DNA of 64,000 nucleotides from Xanthobacteraceae bacterium (lineage in GTDB: Bacteria > Pseudomonadota > Alphaproteobacteria > Rhizobiales > Xanthobacteraceae). The position numbers and the translations under genes are program-made. Position 1 is the first letter of the stretch. Each line of letters begins with the position of its first letter. The stretch spans positions 1 to 64,000 of the forward strand of contig JARBUD010000001.1 in the NCBI GenBank assembly GCA_029239875.1. The letters run 5' to 3'. Positions 7,838-17,623 of this stretch are shown piece after piece. The notes beneath the pieces were generated by a model. It was not told the origin of the DNA and did not search any database. It saw only the letters and a list, made by a program, of their open reading frames with translations.

Positions 7838-10507
7838 TCAATAGCTTTCCGCCCCGTCCGCTTCGACCAGTATCTCGCGTTTTCCGGCATGGTTGGCGGG
7901 GCCGACCAGCCCCTCCTTCTCCATGCGCTCGACCAGCGAGGCGGCGCGATTGTAGCCGATCTGCAGCCGGCGCTGGATGTAGGACGTCGAGCACTTCTTG
8001 TCGCGCATCACCACCGCCACCGCCTGGCTGTAGAGGTCGCCCCCTTCCTCGCCGCCGCCGAAGCTGCCCTTGTCGAACACGGCGCCGTCCTCGCTTTCCT
8101 CGTCGAGGTCGGTGATGACCTCGTCGAGATAGGCCGGCGCGCCCTGCGCCTTCAGGTGTTCGACGATGCGCTCGACCTCCTGGTCGGAGACGAACGGGCC
8201 ATGAACGCGCGAGATGCGCCCGCCGCCGGCCATGTAGAGCATGTCGCCCTGGCCGAGCAGTTGCTCGGCGCCCATCTCGCCGAGGATGGTCCGCGAGTCG
8301 ATCTTCGACGTCACCTGGAAGGAGATCCGGGTCGGGAAGTTCGCCTTGATGGTGCCGGTGATGACGTCGACCGAAGGGCGCTGGGTGGCCATGATCAGGT
8401 GGATGCCGGCGGCGCGCGCCATCTGCGCGAGGCGCTGGATGGCGCCCTCGATCTCCTTGCCCGCCACCATCATCAGGTCGGCCATCTCGTCGACCACGAT
8501 CACGATGTAGGGAATGGGCGAGAGGTCCATCTCCTCGCGCTCGTAGATCGCCTCGCCGGTCTCCCGGTCGAAGCCGGTCTGCACCGTGCGCACGATGGTC
8601 TCGCCCTTGACCTGCGCCTCCACGATGCGGGCGTTGAAGCCGTCGATGTTGCGCACGCCCACCTTGGACATCTTGCGGTAGCGCTGCTCCATCTCCCGCA
8701 CCGCCCATTTCAGCGCCACCACCGCCTTCTTCGGATCGGTGACGACGGGGGTGAGCAGATGCGGGATGCCGTCATAGACGGAGAGCTCCAGCATCTTCGG
8801 GTCGATCATGATCAGGCGGCACTGCTCCGGCCGGTGGCGGTAGAGCAGCGACAGGATCATCGTGTTGATCGCCACCGACTTGCCCGAGCCGGTGGTGCCG
8901 GCGACCAGCAGATGCGGCATACGCGCGAGGTCGACGATCACCGGCTCGCCGCCGATGGTCTTGCCCAGCGCGATGGCGAGCTTGTGCGCGGCCTCGCCGA
9001 AATCCTTGGCGACGAGGATCTCGCGCAGCAGCACCTTGTCGCGCTTCGGGTTGGGCAATTCGATGCCGATGGCGTTCTTGCCGGGGATCACCGCGACGCG
9101 GGCGGAGATGGCGCTCATCGAGCGGGCGATGTCGTCGGCGAGGCCGATGACGCGGCTCGACTTGATGCCGGGCGCCGGCTCCAGCTCGTAGAGCGTCACC
9201 ACCGGACCGGGGCGCGCATTGACGATGGCACCGCGCACGCCGAAATCGTCCAGCACGCCTTCGAGGTCGCGGGCATTCTGGTCGAGCTGGTCGCGCGGCA
9301 GCGCCGGTCCGCCGCGTGGCGGCGGCGGGGTGAGCAGGTCGAGGCCTGGCAGCGTGTAGCGGCGGCGCTGCTCCTCCAGCGAGGTGCGCCCGCCCTTGAT
9401 CGAGCGCAGCGGCGGGCGCTTGCCCGCGCGGGCGGGCGGCGGGGCGGGTTCGTCCTCCTCTTCGTCGAAGGGCACATCGTCGTCGGCGCTCTCGAAGCCG
9501 GCCTCGGCGTCCTCGTCGTCCATCACCTCGCGGCCGCCGAAATTCGGCTCGTGCCGGCCGCGCCGCAGCGCCGGCAGGTCGTCTTCGTCCTCGTCGAGGC
9601 CGAAGGCGGCGCGCAGCCGCGCCACCAGCCCGCGCGGGCGCTCGCGGTGATAGCTGCGCCGCGGCGCATCGCTGGCCAGCCGCGCCTTCAGCGACAGCGT
9701 CGCATGCGCCAGCATGCCGATGATGAAGGCGAAGCGGCTGGATTCCTCGTCGTCCTCATAGGTCGGATCGCCGGCGGCCTCGTCTTCCTCCTCGACCGGG
9801 TTCTTCAGCCCGGCGCCGACGGCGATCGGCAGGGAGACGACGGCGCCGAACAGGCAGATGGCGCCGACGATGGCGTAGTCGATGGCCGCGAGCCAGGTGG
9901 AGCGGAAGGTGCCGGGCACCGCCAGCACGCCCTCGCCGAGCACGCCGCCGAGGCCGCTCGGCAGCGGCCAGCCGCCGAAGCGCGGCAGGCAGGCGGCGAA
10001 GCCCGCGGCGAAGACGACGCCGGCGACCAGTGCGAACAGGCGCGCGCGCGCCCGCTTCGGCCGGCGATGGGTGAGCATCAGCCAGCCCCAGACGCCGGCG
10101 GGGAGCACCAGCGCCAGGGCGGCGATGCCGGCGAGCTGCATCAACAGGTCGGCGAAGACGGCGCCGGGCAGGCCGAGCCAGTTGGACGGCGCCGCGGCGC
10201 TGGAGCGCGACAGGCTGGGATCGTCCGCCGACCAGCTCACCAGCGCCACCAGCATGAGCACGCAGACGGCGAGCAGGGCGAGGCCGATCAGTTCCTGCGC
10301 GCGCCGGCTGAGCGCGCCCTTCACCTCGTCCGGTAGGAAGGCGCCGGGCGAGCCGCGGCGACGGGCGGAGGCGCGGACGCCGCCGGCCGAGCCCTTGGCT
10401 CCGGATTTCCCGCCCGCCTTGCCGAGCGCGGCGGACCGGCCGGCGCCGGCGCGGCTCGGCGCGGCCTCGAGCCGAGGCGCCCTCATCGTCTGCGTCTGCC
10501 GGGCCAT
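7838..10507 (-). CDS. ftsK: DNA translocase FtsK
   Basis: Septum-anchored DNA pump that clears chromosome ends and activates XerCD dimer resolution. The 889-residue protein has four membrane segments in roughly the first 235 residues (about 72-92, 118-145, 155-172, 205-231). An acidic linker follows ([17 protein letters not shown]). The motor domain has Walker A GTTGSGKS near residue 536 and Walker [12 protein letters not shown]. The C-terminal winged-helix gamma domain ([19 protein letters not shown]) reads DNA polarity sequences. The start was set at ATG 10507, after GAGGGGAACGGT; the open frame further upstream is a shadow of the aminotransferase gene. Confidence 0.96.
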   Translation of the reverse strand: MARQTQTMRAPRLEAAPSRAGAGRSAALGKAGGKSGAKGSAGGVRASARRRGSPGAFLPDEVKGALSRRAQELIGLALLAVCVLMLVALVSWSADDPSLSRSSAAAPSNWLGLPGAVFADLLMQLAGIAALALVLPAGVWGWLMLTHRRPKRARARLFALVAGVVFAAGFAACLPRFGGWPLPSGLGGVLGEGVLAVPGTFRSTWLAAIDYAIVGAICLFGAVVSLPIAVGAGLKNPVEEEDEAAGDPTYEDDEESSRFAFIIGMLAHATLSLKARLASDAPRRSYHRERPRGLVARLRAAFGLDEDEDDLPALRRGRHEPNFGGREVMDDEDAEAGFESADDDVPFDEEEDEPAPPPARAGKRPPLRSIKGGRTSLEEQRRRYTLPGLDLLTPPPPRGGPALPRDQLDQNARDLEGVLDDFGVRGAIVNARPGPVVTLYELEPAPGIKSSRVIGLADDIARSMSAISARVAVIPGKNAIGIELPNPKRDKVLLREILVAKDFGEAAHKLAIALGKTIGGEPVIVDLARMPHLLVAGTTGSGKSVAINTMILSLLYRHRPEQCRLIMIDPKMLELSVYDGIPHLLTPVVTDPKKAVVALKWAVREMEQRYRKMSKVGVRNIDGFNARIVEAQVKGETIVRTVQTGFDRETGEAIYEREEMDLSPIPYIVIVVDEMADLMMVAGKEIEGAIQRLAQMARAAGIHLIMATQRPSVDVITGTIKANFPTRISFQVTSKIDSRTILGEMGAEQLLGQGDMLYMAGGGRISRVHGPFVSDQEVERIVEHLKAQGAPAYLDEVITDLDEESEDGAVFDKGSFGGGEEGGDLYSQAVAVVMRDKKCSTSYIQRRLQIGYNRAASLVERMEKEGLVGPANHAGKREILVEADGAESY

Positions 10508-10535
10508 ACCGTTCCCCTCGCCCCTCGATCCCCGC

Positions 10536-11750
10536 TCAGGACAGCCCGGCCAGCAGGCGGGGCAACGCCGCCTGCGTGGTGACGAGGTCCTGCACCAGCG
10601 CGATGCGCAGATAGTCGGCGCCCGGGTTGCGCCCGTCCGCGCCGCTACGGCACAGATAGCCGCCGGGCACGGTGCGCAGCCCCTCGCGCTGCCAGAGCTT
10701 CTTCGCCGCCTCCTCGCCGCCGCCGACCGCGCCGACGTCCAGCCAGAGGAAGAAGCCGCCATCCGGCCGCTCATAGCCGAAGTGCCCGGCGAGCACGGCG
10801 TCGGCGACGTCGAACTTCGCCTTGTAGAGGTCGCGGCTGGCGCTCACATGCGCCTCGTCCGCAAGCGCCGCGATGCCGACCCATTGCAGCGGCTCGGGGA
10901 CCTGCGGCGCCGCCACGTTGCGGAACTCGCCGAAGGCCTCGATGAAGCGGGCGTCGCCGGCGCAGAAGCCGCAGCGCAGGCCCGGCAGGCTGGAGCGCTT
11001 GGACAGCGAGTTGAAGGCGACGACGCCCTCGAAATCCGGGCCGGCGACTTCGAGGATGCCGGTCGGCGGCTCTTCGCCGAGCCAGATCTCCGAATAGCAC
11101 TCGTCGGCGAAGACCATCACCTCATGCGCGCGGCACAGCGCGACGAGGCGCTCGAGATAGGCGCGCGGGGCGATGGTGCCCTGCGGGTTGGCCGGCGAGG
11201 CGAAATAGACCGCGATGGCGCGGTCGAGCAGGTCGGGACCGAGCGCGTCGAGGTCGGGCAGCCAGCCGCCGCCGGGCGGCAGGGGCAGGTCGACGCTCTC
11301 GCAGCCGGCCGCCTCGGCGCCGGCGCCATAGGCGGCGTAGAACGGGTTGGGCAGCAGCACCGCCGGCTCGCGCCCGGCGAGGCGCGCGCGCTTCTTCGGC
11401 GAGATCAGCCGGCGCGCCATCAGCGCGGCGAAGAACAGGCCCTCGCGCGAGCCGTTGAGCACCAGCACCGCGCGCTCGGGATCGAGCGCGCGCGGCAGCG
11501 TGTAGCGCCGGGAGAACCACTCGCCGGCGGCGCGGCGGAACTCGGGCAGGCCCTTGCCGGCGGGGTAGCGGCCGAAACCATCGAGATGGGCGGCCAGCAC
11601 CCCGCCGACGAAGTCCGGCATGGCGTGGCGCGGCTCGCCGACCGCCAGGCTCAGCGGCGGCTTGCCCGGCGTGATGCCGGCGAGGAGCTCGGTCAGGCGC
11701 ACGAAGGGCGAGCGCGCGGCCGGCCCGGGATCGGGCGCTGCGGCGGGCAT
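10536..11750 (-). CDS. dapC: Class I/II aminotransferase, DapC-type
   Basis: Probable N-succinyldiaminopimelate aminotransferase of lysine and peptidoglycan precursor synthesis. The 404-residue product has the fold-I PLP enzyme motifs: VGEPRH near the N-terminus, [26 protein letters not shown] and the PLP lysine in [17 protein letters not shown]. The SLSKRS..PGLR wording is typical of the DapC branch. The gene is 28 bases upstream of ftsK on the same strand, so the two are probably cotranscribed. Another aminotransferase substrate cannot be excluded from sequence alone. The start at ATG 11750 gives a normal length. Confidence 0.78.
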   Translation of the reverse strand: MPAAAPDPGPAARSPFVRLTELLAGITPGKPPLSLAVGEPRHAMPDFVGGVLAAHLDGFGRYPAGKGLPEFRRAAGEWFSRRYTLPRALDPERAVLVLNGSREGLFFAALMARRLISPKKRARLAGREPAVLLPNPFYAAYGAGAEAAGCESVDLPLPPGGGWLPDLDALGPDLLDRAIAVYFASPANPQGTIAPRAYLERLVALCRAHEVMVFADECYSEIWLGEEPPTGILEVAGPDFEGVVAFNSLSKRSSLPGLRCGFCAGDARFIEAFGEFRNVAAPQVPEPLQWVGIAALADEAHVSASRDLYKAKFDVADAVLAGHFGYERPDGGFFLWLDVGAVGGGEEAAKKLWQREGLRTVPGGYLCRSGADGRNPGADYLRIALVQDLVTTQAALPRLLAGLS

Positions 11751-11916
11751 CGTCTCGTCTGCGCCTTTGAGGCGGGGTTCGGGCACGTAAGGGTCTCGCC
11801 ATGCCGCGGGAATGCGGCGTCTCGGCCCAGGATAGGACCGCCGCGGTAAAGGCGTCCTTAACCATGGAGAGAGAATGGCGGCGTGGCGGAAAAGCCCGTG
11901 GCTCCGTACCCGGAAC

Positions 11917-11944
11917 GAAAAAGACCCCGGCCGAGGCCGGGGTC
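11917..11944 (-). terminator. Rho-independent terminator of amtB
   Basis: The stem GACCCCGGCC (11923-11932) pairs with GGCCGGGGTC (11935-11944) across a 2-base loop. On the minus strand it is followed by TTTTTCG. It lies about 60 bases beyond the amtB stop codon, before the dapC start. Confidence 0.85.
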
Positions 11945-12001
11945 TCAAGGCAGCGGGAGGCTGCGGGAGTAGAGGCGGCGCGCGCGGGGCGCGCCGTCGG
12001 A

Positions 12002-13366
12002 TCAGCTGTGGTAGGCGCGCTCGCCGTGCTCGGTGATGTCGAGACCCTCGCGCTCCTTCTCCACCGACGGACGCAGGCCGACGAGGATGTTGACGATGAA
12101 GTAGAGGATCGCCGAGACGACGCCGCACCACACGATGGTGACGGCAACCGCCTGCACCTGCACCCACACCTGGTGGCCCATGACGTAGTCGGCGATGCCC
12201 GGACCGCCAAGCGCCGGCGAGACGACGATGCCGGTGCCGATGGCGCCGACGATGCCGCCGATGCCGTGGACGCCGAACACGTCGAGGCTGTCGTCATAGC
12301 CGATGGCGTTCTTGATCGTGGTGCAGAAGAAGAAGCAGATGATCGAGGCGACGAAGCCCAGCACGATCGCGCCCAGCGGACCGGAAAGACCGGCGGCGGG
12401 GGTGATCGCGACGAGGCCGGCGACCATGCCGGAGACCGCGCCCAGCATGCTCGGCTTGCCCTTGGCGATCCACTCGATGAGGCTCCAGCCGACGATCGCG
12501 CCGGCGGTGGCGACGAAGGTGTTGATCACCGCGAGGGTGGTGCCGGCATTGGCTTCCAGGTTGGAACCGGCGTTGAAGCCGAACCAGCCGACCCACAGGA
12601 CGCTGGCGCCGACCATGGCGAAGGGCAGCGAGTGGGGAGGCATCAGCTCCTTGCCGTAGCCGGTGCGCTTGCCGATGATGATGCAGCCCACCAGGCCGGC
12701 GATGCCGGCGTTGATGTGCACCACGGTGCCGCCGGCGAAGTCGAGCGCGCCCATGGCGAACAGGTAGCCTTCCGAGAACCACACCATGTGGGCGATCGGG
12801 TAGTACACGAAGGTCACCCAGAGGACGCAGAACAGCACGATCGCCGAGAACTTCATGCGCTCGGCGAAGGCACCGATGATCAGCGCCGGGGTGATCGCCG
12901 AGAAGGTCATCTGGAAGACGATGAAGATGTACTCGGGGATCTTCACGTTTGCCGAGAAGGTGTCGGCCAGGCTCTCCGTCGTCACGCCGGCGAGGAAGGC
13001 CTTCTCGAAGCCGCCGATGAAGGCGTTGCCGGAGGTGAAGGCCAGCGAGTAGCCGTAGAACACCCAGATCAGCATCATCACCGCGGCGATGACGGTGACC
13101 TGCATCAGCACCGACAGCATGTTCTTGGCGCGCACCAGGCCGCCGTAGAACAGCGCCAGGCCGGGCACGGTCATGAACAGCACCAGGATGGAGGAGACCA
13201 TCATCCAGGTGATGTCGCCCTTGTCCACGGTGGCCACGGCGGCGGCGGCCTCGGCGGTCGCCTCGGCGCCGGTTGCCGGCGCATCCTGGGCGAAAGCGGC
13301 GGCTGCGATCAGCGCCGTCGTCGCCAGCACGGGAAGGCCCGCGCGTATCCAACTCTTCGTCGTCAT
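12002..13366 (-). CDS. amtB: Ammonium transporter AmtB
   Basis: Trimeric inner-membrane ammonium channel. The 454-residue precursor has a cleavable signal peptide (about residues 1-27, ending AAAAFAQ), an Ala-rich linker and eleven predicted membrane helices. The two pore histidines are visible in GGTVVHINAG and FGVHGIGG. The C-terminal cytoplasmic tail that binds PII protein is present (RPSVEKEREGLDITEHG). It follows glnK by 48 bases in the same direction, the classic glnK-amtB nitrogen-response pair, so it is expected to be induced by nitrogen limitation. I did not find a convincing sigma-54 promoter upstream. The start ATG 13366 has GGAG upstream. Confidence 0.97.
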   Translation of the reverse strand: MTTKSWIRAGLPVLATTALIAAAAFAQDAPATGAEATAEAAAAVATVDKGDITWMMVSSILVLFMTVPGLALFYGGLVRAKNMLSVLMQVTVIAAVMMLIWVFYGYSLAFTSGNAFIGGFEKAFLAGVTTESLADTFSANVKIPEYIFIVFQMTFSAITPALIIGAFAERMKFSAIVLFCVLWVTFVYYPIAHMVWFSEGYLFAMGALDFAGGTVVHINAGIAGLVGCIIIGKRTGYGKELMPPHSLPFAMVGASVLWVGWFGFNAGSNLEANAGTTLAVINTFVATAGAIVGWSLIEWIAKGKPSMLGAVSGMVAGLVAITPAAGLSGPLGAIVLGFVASIICFFFCTTIKNAIGYDDSLDVFGVHGIGGIVGAIGTGIVVSPALGGPGIADYVMGHQVWVQVQAVAVTIVWCGVVSAILYFIVNILVGLRPSVEKEREGLDITEHGERAYHS

Positions 13367-13414
13367 GGTTTCAATGCTCCGTCGCAATCGGAAAATGTCG
13401 GGATCAATGCTGGC

Positions 13415-13753
13415 TCACAGCGCGTCGGCGTCGGTTTCGCCGGTGCGGATGCGCACGGCCTGGTCGATCGCGTAGACGAAGATCTTGCCGTCGCCGATCT
13501 GGCCGGTCTTGGCCGAGGTGGTGATGGCGTCGATGACCTTGGAAACCTGATCGGAAGGCACGGCGACCTCGATCTTGAGCTTCGGCAGGAAGCTCACCGC
13601 GTATTCCGCGCCGCGATAGATCTCGGTGTGGCCCTTCTGGCGGCCGTATCCCTTGACCTCCGTGACGGTCAGTCCATGCACACCTATCCCGGTGAGCGCA
13701 TCCCGGACTTCCTCAAGCTTGAAAGGCTTGATGATAGCCATGACGATCTTCAT
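13415..13753 (-). CDS. glnK: Nitrogen regulatory protein PII (GlnK)
   Basis: Small signal protein that senses 2-oxoglutarate, ATP/ADP and glutamine status and blocks AmtB when nitrogen is plentiful. The 112 residues are the usual PII length. The T-loop carries YGRQKGHTEIYRGAEY with the uridylylation site at Tyr51. The C-terminal signature KTGQIGDGKIFV is present. The start was set at ATG 13753, after GGACAGGAACC, rather than at the in-frame upstream codon, because family members begin MKIVMAIIKPFK. It is the first gene of the glnK-amtB operon. Confidence 0.97.
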   Translation of the reverse strand: MKIVMAIIKPFKLEEVRDALTGIGVHGLTVTEVKGYGRQKGHTEIYRGAEYAVSFLPKLKIEVAVPSDQVSKVIDAITTSAKTGQIGDGKIFVYAIDQAVRIRTGETDADAL

Positions 13754-14058
13754 GGTTCCTGTCCCCGCTTGGCCCCTAACCCTTGGCACGCTTGGGTTCT
13801 GGGCGTTTCATGTCGGACTCGGCCAGGCGGATTGTTTCCGACCCTTCGGTCAAGCCGGGCTAGGGGGAATCAATTCGCGTGCCAACATTGCGGGGCCAAC
13901 GGTTTTTTCGGCGAAAACGCGCAGGCGGCCCGTGCTCGCGAAGCCGTGAGCCGGCGCCAAAGCGAGCCGCGACGGCCCCGCACGGCTGCCCAATTCTTCA
14001 TCGACGGCGGCGCATGGGGTGACGCGCCGCCAAACAATTGCCACGAGTTGATTAATTT
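13754..14058. other. 305-bp gene-free region upstream of glnK
   Basis: It lies between the glnK start and the tesB stop, so it should hold the glnK-amtB promoter. I searched both strands for a GG-N10-GC sigma-54 element. The nearest match, TGGCACG near 13794, faces away from glnK and lacks the -12 GC. No small gene or strong hairpin was seen. Confidence 0.5.
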
Positions 14059-14946
14059 TCAGGCAGATGCCGAAGCCGAAGGCACTATCGGGCGGATCAA
14101 GCCCTCCTGCGCCACCGAAGCGACGAGCCGGCCGGCGCGGTCATAGATCAATCCGCGGGCAAAGCCGCGGGCGCCGAAGGCGCTCGGGCTGTCCTGCGCA
14201 TAGAGCAGCCATTCGTCGACGCGGAACGGCCGGTGCAGCCACAGCGCATGGTCGAGGCTGGCCGATTGCAGCGTATGGCCGAGCACGCTCTGGCCATGCA
14301 CCACCGTCGTCGTCTCCAGCAGGGTCATGTCGGTGGCGTAGGCCAGCACCGCCTGGTGCAGGGCGGGATCGTCCGGCAGCGCGTCGGTCGAGCGGAACCA
14401 GACCGCCCGGCGCGGCGCCACGCCGCGCATGCCGAAGCCGACCGGGCGCAGCTCGATCGGGCGCGGGCGGCGCCAGTAGTCCAGCACGCCCGGCGGCAGG
14501 GTGGCGACGATGTCGGCCGGGAGATCGGCGACGCTCGGCACGTCCTCGGGCGGCGGCACCGGCTCGTCGAGGTCAAGCTGGTGCTCCAGTCCCTCCTCCT
14601 CGCGATGGAAGGACACCGACATGATGAAGATCGGCCGCCCGTGCTGGATGGCGACGGCGCGCCGCGTGGCGAAGCTGCGCCCGTCGCGCACCCGCTCCAC
14701 CTCGTAGATGATCGGGATCTGCGGGTCGCCGCCGAGCAGGAAATAGGCGTGCATGGAGTGGGCGGTCATGGCCGGGGCCGTGCCCTCCACCGTGCGCTGC
14801 GTCGCCACCAGCGCCTGCGCCAGCACCTGCCCGCCGAAGACGCGGTTGCGGAACGGCCAGGACAGCGGCGGGTTGTTGCCGCGGAACAGGTTGACCTCCA
14901 GCGTCTCGAGATCGAGCAGGTCGATGAGTTCGGCGGTGGTCGACAT
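14059..14946 (-). CDS. tesB: Acyl-CoA thioesterase II
   Basis: Double-hotdog thioesterase that releases free fatty acids from acyl-CoA in the cytoplasm. The 295-residue product has the N-terminal FRGNNPPLSWPFRNRVFGGQV region. The second hotdog carries SLDHALWLHRPFRVDEWLLY, including the conserved Asp of the catalytic Asp-Gln-Thr set. The C-terminus reads FARGLIYDRAGRLVASVAQEGLIR, which is characteristic of TesB. The start at ATG 14946 gives the usual N-terminus. It is divergent from the ubiH-like gene across 125 bp, an arrangement common in Rhizobiales. Confidence 0.93.
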   Translation of the reverse strand: MSTTAELIDLLDLETLEVNLFRGNNPPLSWPFRNRVFGGQVLAQALVATQRTVEGTAPAMTAHSMHAYFLLGGDPQIPIIYEVERVRDGRSFATRRAVAIQHGRPIFIMSVSFHREEEGLEHQLDLDEPVPPPEDVPSVADLPADIVATLPPGVLDYWRRPRPIELRPVGFGMRGVAPRRAVWFRSTDALPDDPALHQAVLAYATDMTLLETTTVVHGQSVLGHTLQSASLDHALWLHRPFRVDEWLLYAQDSPSAFGARGFARGLIYDRAGRLVASVAQEGLIRPIVPSASASA

Positions 14947-15071
14947 GCGGTTCCAGTTCCCCTGCACTGCGGCGGACGCACTGCGCGCTGATTGTCCCCT
15001 GAGCCTAGCTAAGGCATATGATGCCGCTCACACAATGCCGCTTTGGATGGCGGGCGCGAGGGGTGGGAACC

Positions 15072-16304
15072 ATGGGTGAAGTGAGGCGCTACGACGCGGT
15101 CATGGCCGGCGGCGGCCTTGCCGGTCTCTCCCTCGCCCTCGCCTTGCGCCAGGGGCTCGGGGATGGCGCGCGCCTCGCGGTCGCCGACCCCGCCTTCGTC
15201 GCGGCCAAGCCGCACAGCACCGACATGCGTGCCTCCGCCATCGCAGCCGGCGCGCGGCGCCTGTTCGAGGCGCTCGGCGTCTGGGACGAGATCGCCGGCG
15301 AGGCCGAGCCGATCCTGTCGATGGAGATCACCGATTCCAAGCTCGGCGACGCCGCCCGGCCGGTGTTCCTGTCCTTCGACGGCGATGTCGAGCCCGGCGA
15401 GCCCTTCGCCCACATGGTGCCGAACGCGCTGCTGCAGGACGCGATGACCGAGCTCGCCCGCGAACGCGGCATCGAGCTGCTGGCGTCCCCGGTGGCAAGC
15501 TTCACCGCGAAGCCGGGCAGCGTCGCGCTGACCTTCTCGGACGGGAGCGAAGCCTCCGCCGCGCTGCTCGCCGCCTGCGACGGCGCGCGCTCGAAGCTGC
15601 GCACCCTCGCCGGCATCGGCGTGACCGGCTGGCCCTATGGCCAGTCCGCCATCGTGATGACGGTCGGCCATGAGCGCCCGCACGGCGGCAAGGCGGTCGA
15701 GCATTTCCTGCCCGCCGGCCCCTTCGCCATGCTGCCGCTCACCGGCAACCGCTGCTCCATCGTCTGGACCGAGGCAACCGAGACCGCGAAGAGCCTGCTC
15801 GCCCTGCCGCGGGTGCTGCTCAAGGACGAACTGGAGCGCCGCTTCGGGCTGGAGCTCGGCGAGATCGAGATCCTCGACGAGCCCAAGGCCTTCCCGCTCG
15901 GCTTCCAGATGGCGCGCGCCTTCGTCGCCGACCGCCTCGCTCTGGTGGGCGACGCCGCCCACACCATCCACCCCATCGCCGGCCAGGGCATCAACATGGG
16001 CCTGCGCGACGTCGCGGCGCTGGCGGAGGCGGTGACCGACGCCGCCCGGCTCGGCCTCGATATCGGCTCGCCGGACGTGCTGGCGCGCTACCAGCGCTGG
16101 CGCCGCTTCGACACGCTGGCCATGGGCATGGCGACGGACGGTCTGAACCGGCTGTTCGGCATCCGCTCGGACGCGGTGCGCCTCGTGCGCGACGTCGGCC
16201 TCGGCCTCGTCGAGCGGCTGCCGGCGATGAAGTCCTTCTTCATCCGCGACGCCGCCGGCATCGGCGGAAAGGCGCCGAAGCTGCTGCGCGGCGAGACGCT
16301 CTAG
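15072..16304 (+). CDS. UbiH/UbiF/VisC-family FAD-dependent hydroxylase
   Basis: Flavoprotein monooxygenase of the ubiquinone ring-hydroxylation family. The 410-residue product has the N-terminal FAD-binding [17 protein letters not shown], the middle DG motif [11 protein letters not shown] and the C-terminal [21 protein letters not shown], all diagnostic of the family. The start was set at ATG 15072 because GAGGGGTGGGAACC precedes it and the FAD motif then sits at the usual place. It overlaps the convergent Trm112-like gene by 4 bases. Which ring carbon it acts on (UbiH, UbiF or UbiL type) cannot be told from motifs alone. Confidence 0.9.
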   Translation: MGEVRRYDAVMAGGGLAGLSLALALRQGLGDGARLAVADPAFVAAKPHSTDMRASAIAAGARRLFEALGVWDEIAGEAEPILSMEITDSKLGDAARPVFLSFDGDVEPGEPFAHMVPNALLQDAMTELARERGIELLASPVASFTAKPGSVALTFSDGSEASAALLAACDGARSKLRTLAGIGVTGWPYGQSAIVMTVGHERPHGGKAVEHFLPAGPFAMLPLTGNRCSIVWTEATETAKSLLALPRVLLKDELERRFGLELGEIEILDEPKAFPLGFQMARAFVADRLALVGDAAHTIHPIAGQGINMGLRDVAALAEAVTDAARLGLDIGSPDVLARYQRWRRFDTLAMGMATDGLNRLFGIRSDAVRLVRDVGLGLVERLPAMKSFFIRDAAGIGGKAPKLLRGETL

Positions 16305-16531
16305 CGTCCCGCCAGCTCTTCCTCGGTCAGCGGGCGGGCCTCGTCGGCGAGCATGATCGGGATGCCGTCGCGGATCGGGTAGGCGACGCGCGCCTGGCGC
16401 GAGATCAGCTCATGCGCGGCGCGGTCATAGTCGAGCGGCCCCTTGGTGACCGGGCAGACCAGCAGCTCCAGCAGCTTCGGATCGATCTCGTGGCCCGAGC
16501 GGGCGGCGGGCGTGTCGGATTTCTCGGCCAT
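16301..16531 (-). CDS. Trm112-family protein
   Basis: A 76-residue member of the small Trm112/UPF0434 family; homologues act as partners or activators of methyltransferases. The motif [16 protein letters not shown] carries only one of the usual zinc-ligand cysteines. [22 protein letters not shown] is the conserved C-terminus. It is convergent with, and overlaps by 4 bases, the ubiH-like gene, and is divergent from the GntR regulator. The protein is short but the motif match is clear. Confidence 0.88.
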   Translation of the reverse strand: MAEKSDTPAARSGHEIDPKLLELLVCPVTKGPLDYDRAAHELISRQARVAYPIRDGIPIMLADEARPLTEEELAGR

Positions 16532-16637
16532 TGCGTTCTCTCAATCTCGGGCGACCGGATCGGTGGTTTCCGGCTATATAGCGCAGCAAGCTGACATTCT
16601 CACGTCGCCGTTCCGACACGTGCGCCCGCGGAAAGAC

Positions 16638-17324
16638 ATGGACCAATCCGCCTCCGACCTCGCCCCGGCCCTATCGCCCGAGCCGCGCCTCGACGGCGAG
16701 ACCCTTCAGCAATGGGTGTTCCGCCAGCTGCGCCGCGCCGTGATGACCGGGCGCTTCCCGCCCGGCAAGGCGGTGACGATCCGCGGGCTCGCCGATGCGC
16801 TCGGCGTCTCCTCCATGCCGGTGCGCGAGGCGCTGCGCCGGCTGGTGGCCGAGCGGGCGCTGGTGCTGCTCGACAATCGGCGCGTGCGCGTGCCGGAGAT
16901 GACGGCGCGCCGCTTCGAGGAGCTGGTCGCCGCGCGCACGCTGCTGGAGGGCGAGGCCGCCGCCCGCGCCTTGCCCCATGCCGACCGCGACTTCCTGCGC
17001 CGGCTCGACGCGCTCAACCGCGCTTCCGACGCGGCGGTGGAGGCCGACGACACCGAGGCGATGATCGAGACCAACCTCGCCTTCCACGCCGCGCTCTATG
17101 GCGACCGGCCGGACAATGTTCTGCTGCCGCTGATCGAATCGGTCTGGCTGCAGATCGGCCCTTTCATGCGCATGGCGCTGGCCGACCTGCACCGCCACTA
17201 CCCTGTCGACCGCCACGCCGAGGCGCTGATGGCGCTCGAGGCCAAGGACGAGGCGGCCCTGCGCCGCGCCATCGAGGCCGACATCCGCGACGGCATCGGG
17301 CATCTGATGGAGAAGCTGGGGTAG
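16638..17324 (+). CDS. GntR-family regulator, FCD (FadR) type
   Basis: DNA-binding transcription factor of 228 residues. The winged helix-turn-helix is at about residues 28-90 (VTIRGLADALGVSSMPVREA). A helical FCD ligand domain follows, with NLAFHAALY and the C-terminal DRHAEALMALEAKDEAALR, whose Asp/His residues normally bind a metal and a carboxylate ligand. ATG 16638 after GGAAAGAC was chosen over upstream in-frame codons. The neighbouring PuuD-like gene is convergent and may not be its target. The regulated pathway is unknown. Confidence 0.88.
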   Translation: MDQSASDLAPALSPEPRLDGETLQQWVFRQLRRAVMTGRFPPGKAVTIRGLADALGVSSMPVREALRRLVAERALVLLDNRRVRVPEMTARRFEELVAARTLLEGEAAARALPHADRDFLRRLDALNRASDAAVEADDTEAMIETNLAFHAALYGDRPDNVLLPLIESVWLQIGPFMRMALADLHRHYPVDRHAEALMALEAKDEAALRRAIEADIRDGIGHLMEKLG

Positions 17325-17360
17325 CCAGCCGGACTACATCGCGCGGTCCACGCAGAACAC

Positions 17361-17451
17361 CGTCATGCCCGGACTTGATCCGGGCATCCACGACTTGGAC
17401 CGGGTGCATGCGGGAAGACATGGATCCCCGGGTCAAACCCCGGGGATGACG
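17361..17451. repeat. Paired-hairpin intergenic repeat, copy 2
   Basis: The ends are CGTCATGCCCGG and CCGGGGATGACG. The left stem is GCCCGGactTGATCCGGGC and the right stem is CCCCGGGtcaaaCCCCGGGG. The inner words ATCCACGACTTGG and AAGACATGGAT are shared with the 6800 and 17498 copies. A lone half-site CCGGGATGAC follows at about 17471. It lies between the convergent gntR and puuD-like genes. Confidence 0.8.
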
Positions 17452-17497
17452 TGGTGCAGGCTGGGGCCGTCCGGGATGACGCCTTTCACAAGAGCAC

Positions 17498-17587
17498 CGT
17501 CATGCCCGGGCTTGGCCCGGGCATCCACGACTTCATGCCGCGTGGAACCCAAAGACGTGGATGGCCGGGACAAGCCCGGCCATGACG
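17498..17587. repeat. Paired-hairpin intergenic repeat, copy 3
   Basis: It starts CGTCATGCCCGGG and ends CCGGCCATGACG. The left stem is GCCCGGGcttgGCCCGGGC and the right stem is GGCCGGGacaaGCCCGGCC. It is a tandem neighbour of the 17361 copy. Together they fill the 299-bp gap between gntR and the puuD-like gene; nothing else is seen there. Confidence 0.8.
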
Positions 17588-17623
17588 TTGTCTATGAAGG
17601 ATGGCGACTTTTGAAAGGACGCC

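Noticed and set aside
13754-14058. A sigma-54 promoter for glnK-amtB
   Set aside because: TGGCACG near 13794 faces the wrong way and lacks the -12 GC; no match on the correct strand.
17361-17587. Tandem repeats that might suggest a CRISPR array
   Set aside because: Only two copies, each a paired hairpin of about 90 bp, with no constant-length spacers and no cas genes.
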